DNA of 7,282 nt from an uncultured Bacilli bacterium (GTDB lineage Bacteria; Bacillota_I; Bacilli_A; RF39; UBA660), in contig CANRAT010000062.1 of NCBI GenBank assembly GCA_947628685.1, positions 1-7,282 of the forward strand. Direction: 5' to 3'. This document shows positions 4,880-7,282 of this stretch, piece after piece (positions within the stretch are counted from its first letter, which is position 1; each line of letters begins with the position of its first letter). The notes under the pieces were generated by a model. That model was not told the origin of the DNA, did no database searches, and worked only from the letters and a program-made list of their open reading frames with translations. A program made the translations under genes and the position numbers.

Positions 4880-5887
4880 TTAATCTTTCTTATTATCCTC
4901 TTTATATGGAATTCCTAAATGTTTATATGCTTTTTCTGTTACCATTCTACCACGAGTTGTTCTTTTTAAAAGTCCTGTTTGAAGTAAATATGGCTCGTAT
5001 ACATCTTCTATTGTAGTCTGTTCTTCTCCTATTGATGATGCGATTGCTTCAATTCCAACTGGTCCTCCATTAAATTTTTCTATTATTGATTTAAGTAAAT
5101 GATAATCTGTCTCATCAAGTCCAAGTTCATCTACTTTAAGTTTATCCAAAGCATGCTTTGTTATTTCAAGATTTATATTGCCGCTTCCCATTACCATTGC
5201 AAAATCCCTAACTCTTTTAAATAATCTATTGCAAATACGAGGAGTTCCCCTACTACGACGGGCAAGTTCTAAAGCCGCATCGTCATCTATCTTACAATTT
5301 AAAACTTTACTAGTTCTAAGCGCAATTTTTTTAAGTTCATCTTCTGTATAATAATTAAGTTTATTTATTATTCCAAATCTATCACGCAGTGGACTTGTTA
5401 AATCTCCCGCACGAGTCGTTGCCCCTACGAGTGTGAATGGTGGAAGATCTATTTTAATATTTCTACTAGAATTTTCTGTACCTATAACAATATCTAACGT
5501 AAAATCTTCCATAGCAGAATATAATATTTCCTCTACAAATCTTGGAATTCTATGAATTTCATCAATAAATAGAACATCACCAGGTTCCAAATTTGACAAA
5601 ATTGCAGCCAAATCTCCACTTTTTTCAATAGATGGACCACTAGCAGTTTTAATATTACTTCCAAGTTCATTTGCAATTATAAATGCGAGTGTTGTTTTAC
5701 CAAGTCCTGGAGGACCATATAGTAAAACATGGTCTAGAGGTTCTTCCCTTAGTTTTGCAGCCTTAATAAATATATTTAAATTTTCTTTCACTTCACTTTG
5801 ACCTATATATTCGTCAAGTGTTTGGGGTCTTATATTTTGTTCAAAATTATCTTCTATAGTTTCTTCTTCACTAACTATTCTATCCAT
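4880..5887 (-). CDS. ruvB: Holliday junction branch migration ATPase RuvB
   Basis: 335 residues, the normal family length. RuvB forms hexameric AAA+ rings that pump DNA through the RuvA-bound Holliday junction. Features in order: IRPQTLDEYIGQ (19-30), Walker A GPPGLGKT (58-65), Walker B FIDE (107-110, DEIH), sensor 1 GATTRAG (155-161), arginine-finger region PLRDRFG (166-172), sensor 2 RGTPRI (213-218), and the C-terminal winged helix with GGPVGIEA (274-281) and YEPYLLQTGLLKRTTRGR (297-314). All core motifs are intact. The start codon overlaps the end of the nucleotidase gene by 8 nt (ATGGATAG), with AGGTG (5897-5893) 5 nt upstream inside that gene, so translation is probably coupled. The usual neighbour ruvA is one gene upstream. 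Confidence 0.98.
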   Translation of the reverse strand: MDRIVSEEETIEDNFEQNIRPQTLDEYIGQSEVKENLNIFIKAAKLREEPLDHVLLYGPPGLGKTTLAFIIANELGSNIKTASGPSIEKSGDLAAILSNLEPGDVLFIDEIHRIPRFVEEILYSAMEDFTLDIVIGTENSSRNIKIDLPPFTLVGATTRAGDLTSPLRDRFGIINKLNYYTEDELKKIALRTSKVLNCKIDDDAALELARRSRGTPRICNRLFKRVRDFAMVMGSGNINLEITKHALDKLKVDELGLDETDYHLLKSIIEKFNGGPVGIEAIASSIGEEQTTIEDVYEPYLLQTGLLKRTTRGRMVTEKAYKHLGIPYKEDNKKD

Positions 5888-6392
5888 TATTACACCTACT
5901 TTCTATATATTCTAATACTTCTATCCAATTTTTAATTTTATCTCCAAATAAAATACAATCTATATTCTCTTTTTTCATATTTTTATAAACATCTACACTA
6001 TCATCTATCATTAAATCTATTTTTACTTGTTTTGCTATATCAGATTTTTCTTCACGTCCAAAATAAAATTCATCTATTATAATGCCCTTTTCTTTAAATA
6101 CTTCCTTAGTCGTCTCTATTGATTTTTTAAAATAACTATTATCTCTAGCAGTTATGATTATAAGTTTGTGTCCCTTTTTTCTTAAATATTCCAATACAAA
6201 ACGAGCATTATCCATAAATTTTACATTTCTAATTAATTCTTCTGCATATTTAGGTAAAATATCTAAACACTCATCTTTAGTCCAACCAACTGTATAACTT
6301 TTATTGAAATTTAATTTATCACGTTTTTTAATATATTCAAAATATTCATTTGAGGCTACTAATGTATTATCTATATCTATTCCTATTCTCAT
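5880..6392 (-). CDS. HAD-family 5'-nucleotidase-like phosphatase (NT5C/YqfW type)
   Basis: 170 residues, a small soluble HAD phosphatase. Motif I is DIDNT (D6 nucleophile, D8 acid/base), motif II is IIITAR (T81), the motif III Lys is probably K116 or K121, and motif IV is DLMIDDS (126-132, D130 and D131 for Mg2+). The N-terminal GIDIDNTL and the helical cap around 15-60 resemble the 5'(3')-deoxyribonucleotidase/YqfW group, which dephosphorylates nucleoside monophosphates. The exact substrate cannot be read from sequence. The gene sits between ruvA and ruvB: its ATG follows the ruvA stop by 1 nt with no strong Shine-Dalgarno sequence, suggesting reinitiation, and its TAG stop lies inside the first codons of ruvB. 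Cotranscription with ruvAB is therefore nearly certain; a functional link to recombination is only inference. Confidence 0.85.
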   Translation of the reverse strand: MRIGIDIDNTLVASNEYFEYIKKRDKLNFNKSYTVGWTKDECLDILPKYAEELIRNVKFMDNARFVLEYLRKKGHKLIIITARDNSYFKKSIETTKEVFKEKGIIIDEFYFGREEKSDIAKQVKIDLMIDDSVDVYKNMKKENIDCILFGDKIKNWIEVLEYIESRCNNG

Positions 6393-6393
6393 A

Positions 6394-6951
6394 TTATTTT
6401 AGCATTAATTTTAATGCTTCCTTTACCTGCTCTTCTATATTTAAATCTTGTTTTATCGATGGAAGTACTTTATTTATATCAACTTGTTTATAGCCCAAAC
6501 CTTTTAAAACTTCAATTAATTCATCAAAATCCTTAGTTGAAGTATTAACTACACTAGTATTAAGTTTTCCTTTTAAATCTAATATTATCTGTCTAGCAAC
6601 TTTATCACCTATTTTAGGAAATTTTTTCAAATATAATATATTTTCTCTTTCTATAGCATCAACAATACCACTAATAGAGCCTGTTGCAAGCATAGGAAGT
6701 GCCATCTTGCAGCCAAGTCCTTTAACATCTATAAGTTTTAAAAATAATTCTTTTTCTTCTATATTTTTAAATCCATATAAACTATTTTCATCTTCTCTTA
6801 CATATTCATATATATACACAGTATACTCTTTATCAAGTTCAAATGAATATGGATTAGCAACATAAACTAAATATCCTATACCGTTATTATCTACTACTAT
6901 ATAATTACTTTCTTGTTTAACTATTTTTCCCTTTATATATTCATACATCAT
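6394..6951 (-). CDS. ruvA: Holliday junction DNA helicase subunit RuvA
   Basis: 185 residues, slightly shorter than the usual 190-205. RuvA tetramers bind four-way junctions and load RuvB. The OB-fold domain I (about 1-63) contains YEYIKGKIV, GIGYLVYV and VREDENSLYGF, the last highly characteristic. Domain II has two helix-hairpin-helix motifs, VKGLGCKMAL (76-85) and FPKIGDKVARQI (111-122), the second with Lys where Gly is common, followed by LDLKGKL. Domain III, the RuvB-contacting end, is seen at 144-184 (ELIEVLKGLGYK ... EEQVKEALKLM). Two ATGs stand in tandem: 6951 is 3 nt after GGTGA and 6948 is 6 nt after. The family N-terminus (MYEYIKG) fits 6948 well, so either is possible. It is the first gene of the operon with the nucleotidase, ruvB and the deacetylase. 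Confidence 0.96.
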   Translation of the reverse strand: MMYEYIKGKIVKQESNYIVVDNNGIGYLVYVANPYSFELDKEYTVYIYEYVREDENSLYGFKNIEEKELFLKLIDVKGLGCKMALPMLATGSISGIVDAIERENILYLKKFPKIGDKVARQIILDLKGKLNTSVVNTSTKDFDELIEVLKGLGYKQVDINKVLPSIKQDLNIEEQVKEALKLMLK

Positions 6952-6954
6952 ATA

Positions 6955-6959
6955 TCACC
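6955..6959 (-). promoter_or_regulatory. GGTGA ribosome-binding site of ruvA
   Basis: GGTGA on the minus strand, 3 nt before ATG 6951 and 6 nt before ATG 6948. Its first G (6959) is also the predicted transcription start, 7 nt past the -10. Confidence 0.65.
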
Positions 6960-6965
6960 ATTAAC

Positions 6966-6994
6966 ATTATAACACAAACAAATGTTAGAAACAA
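6966..6994 (-). promoter_or_regulatory. Promoter of the ruvA operon
   Basis: On the minus strand, -35 TTGTTT (6994-6989), a 17-bp spacer and -10 TATAAT (6971-6966), identical in both boxes and spacing to the promoter at 88-116. The predicted start at about 6959 leaves a leader of roughly 8 nt. No LexA-like (SOS) operator was recognised nearby, though ruvAB is often damage-inducible. Confidence 0.75.
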
Positions 6995-6995
6995 G

Positions 6996-7021
6996 AAAAA
7001 GATAGAAAAATCTATCTTTTT
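6996..7021 (-). terminator. Symmetric terminator hairpin between the Rpn-like gene and ruvA
   Basis: A perfect 11-bp inverted repeat, AAAAAGATAGA (6996-7006) with TCTATCTTTTT (7011-7021), and a 4-nt loop. On the minus strand the second arm ends in five T and runs on into CTTGTTT, as expected for a terminator of the leftward gene at the right edge. It also reads acceptably in the other direction. Only one base pair separates it from the -35 of ruvA. Confidence 0.6.
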
Positions 7022-7041
7022 GATATCAATGTAACACTTTG

Positions 7042-7070
7042 AGTGTGAAAAGAATCATTCACACTTTTTT
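7042..7070 (+). terminator. Hairpin followed by T6, terminator-like on the + strand
   Basis: AGTGTGAA (7042-7049) pairs with TTCACACT (7058-7065) across an 8-nt loop, followed by a T run through 7070. Oriented for + strand transcripts, although no + strand gene is seen upstream. The stop codon of the leftward Rpn-like gene lies in the loop. It may serve convergent or antisense transcription, or simply be a 3'-end stabilising hairpin of the leftward mRNA. Confidence 0.4.
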
Positions 7071-7282
7071 AACTCATTTATTTTATTTAATGATAATCCT
7101 GTTATTTTAGAAATAAGATTTATATCCATATTTTCTTTTAGCATATTTTTAGCAATGTCTACTTTTTCTCGCTCAATTCCTTGTTCGAGTCCTTGTTCGA
7201 GTCCCTCTTTAAGACCTTCTACACGACCTTCCTCACGGCCCTCTTTAAGTCCTTCTTTAAGACCTTCCTCACGACCTTCTTT
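7055..7282 (-). CDS. Rpn/PD-(D/E)XK nuclease-family transposase-like protein, C-terminal fragment
   Basis: The last 75 residues of a gene entering from the right edge, ending in TGA at 7057-7055. The fragment starts with a 4-residue repeat of the form EG(R/L)-(K/E) (KEGREEGLKEGLKEGREEG and so on), continues with GIEREKVDIAKNMLKENMDINLISKITGLSLNKINELKK and stops. A run of EGxEEGxEQG repeats followed by 'IAKNMLKENMDINLISKITGLS' is typical of the C-terminal tail of Rpn-type (recombination-promoting nuclease, 'putative transposase') proteins, whose PD-(D/E)XK nuclease domain lies N-terminally and is outside the window. Members are often multicopy and can be domesticated or mobile. Whether the gene is intact cannot be judged. 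The reading has no internal stop from 7282 to the TGA. Confidence 0.82.
   Translation of the reverse strand, partial: KEGREEGLKEGLKEGREEGRVEGLKEGLEQGLEQGIEREKVDIAKNMLKENMDINLISKITGLSLNKINELKKCE
7175..7282 (-). repeat. Imperfect 12-bp tandem repeat encoding a 4-residue periodic tail
   Basis: Nine 4-residue units in frame (KEGR, EEGL, KEGL, KEGR, EEGR, VEGL, KEGL, EQGL, EQGI), so the DNA repeats every 12 bp and runs off the right edge. Unit number in such tails can change by slippage in multiples of 12 bp without breaking the frame. The stretch is more GC-rich than its surroundings. Confidence 0.85.

Noticed and set aside
4867..4895. TATAAG before the deacetylase gene as a separate promoter
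   Set aside because: The distance to GGTGA is shorter than in the three compact starts and the hexamer 17 bp upstream (TAATAA) is not a -35. The 27-nt gap after ruvB fits cotranscription better.
6952..7057. Read-through of the TGA that ends the Rpn-like gene, as Trp in a mycoplasma-type code
   Set aside because: The frame stays free of TAA and TAG for a while, but every Trp in the window is TGG, no gene needs TGA as a sense codon, and the region holds the ruvA promoter and a terminator. The protein also ends where Rpn tails normally end.

Overview
The window is very AT-rich bacterial DNA with tightly packed genes. It suggests a low-GC Firmicutes/Bacilli-type organism, perhaps one of the uncultured, wall-bearing gut lineages near the Mollicutes; that placement is inference. 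Every tryptophan codon in the genes is TGG, and the one TGA (end of the right-edge gene) fits as a stop, so the standard bacterial code applies. A lipoprotein polysaccharide deacetylase argues for a cell envelope with glycan, unlike true mycoplasmas.

Left edge (1-131): a divergent control region. Leftward lies the start of a gene whose first residues, MYMRKGFTLIEL, are a type IV prepilin leader; the rest is outside the window. Its promoter has a consensus TTGACA and an extended -10 (TGG-TAAAAT). A run of 11 G (C11 on the + strand) sits in the spacer between them, the classic layout of a slipped-strand phase-variable promoter. Two bases away, back to back, is the promoter of a rightward gene.

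Plus-strand genes (132-1422): a membrane-anchored YkuE-like metallophosphoesterase with an altered active-site motif (GEQD instead of GNHD/E), then a small three-helix membrane protein of unknown function with its own compact promoter.

Minus-strand block A (3726 to 1425): a 626-residue protein with a J-like N-terminus lacking the HPD histidine, four copies of a ~40-residue module (two almost identical in DNA), and a helical C-terminus, followed 13 nt later by a 135-residue helical protein. It has its own extended -10 promoter.

Minus-strand block B (6951 to 3785): an apparent operon of ruvA, a HAD-family 5'-nucleotidase-like gene, ruvB and a lipoprotein polysaccharide deacetylase. RuvA and RuvB form the Holliday-junction branch-migration machine. 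The nucleotidase is wedged between them, with a 1-nt gap on one side and an 8-nt overlap on the other.

Right edge (6952-7282): the ruvA promoter, two hairpins, and the C-terminal tail of an Rpn/PD-(D/E)XK transposase-like nuclease built of 4-residue (12-bp) repeats.

A pattern recurs at three transcription-unit starts (132, 1033, 6951): TATAAT, 3-4 nt, ATGGTGA, 3-4 nt, ATG. The predicted transcript would begin at or within a base of the GG of the Shine-Dalgarno sequence, giving leaders of only about 8-9 nt.
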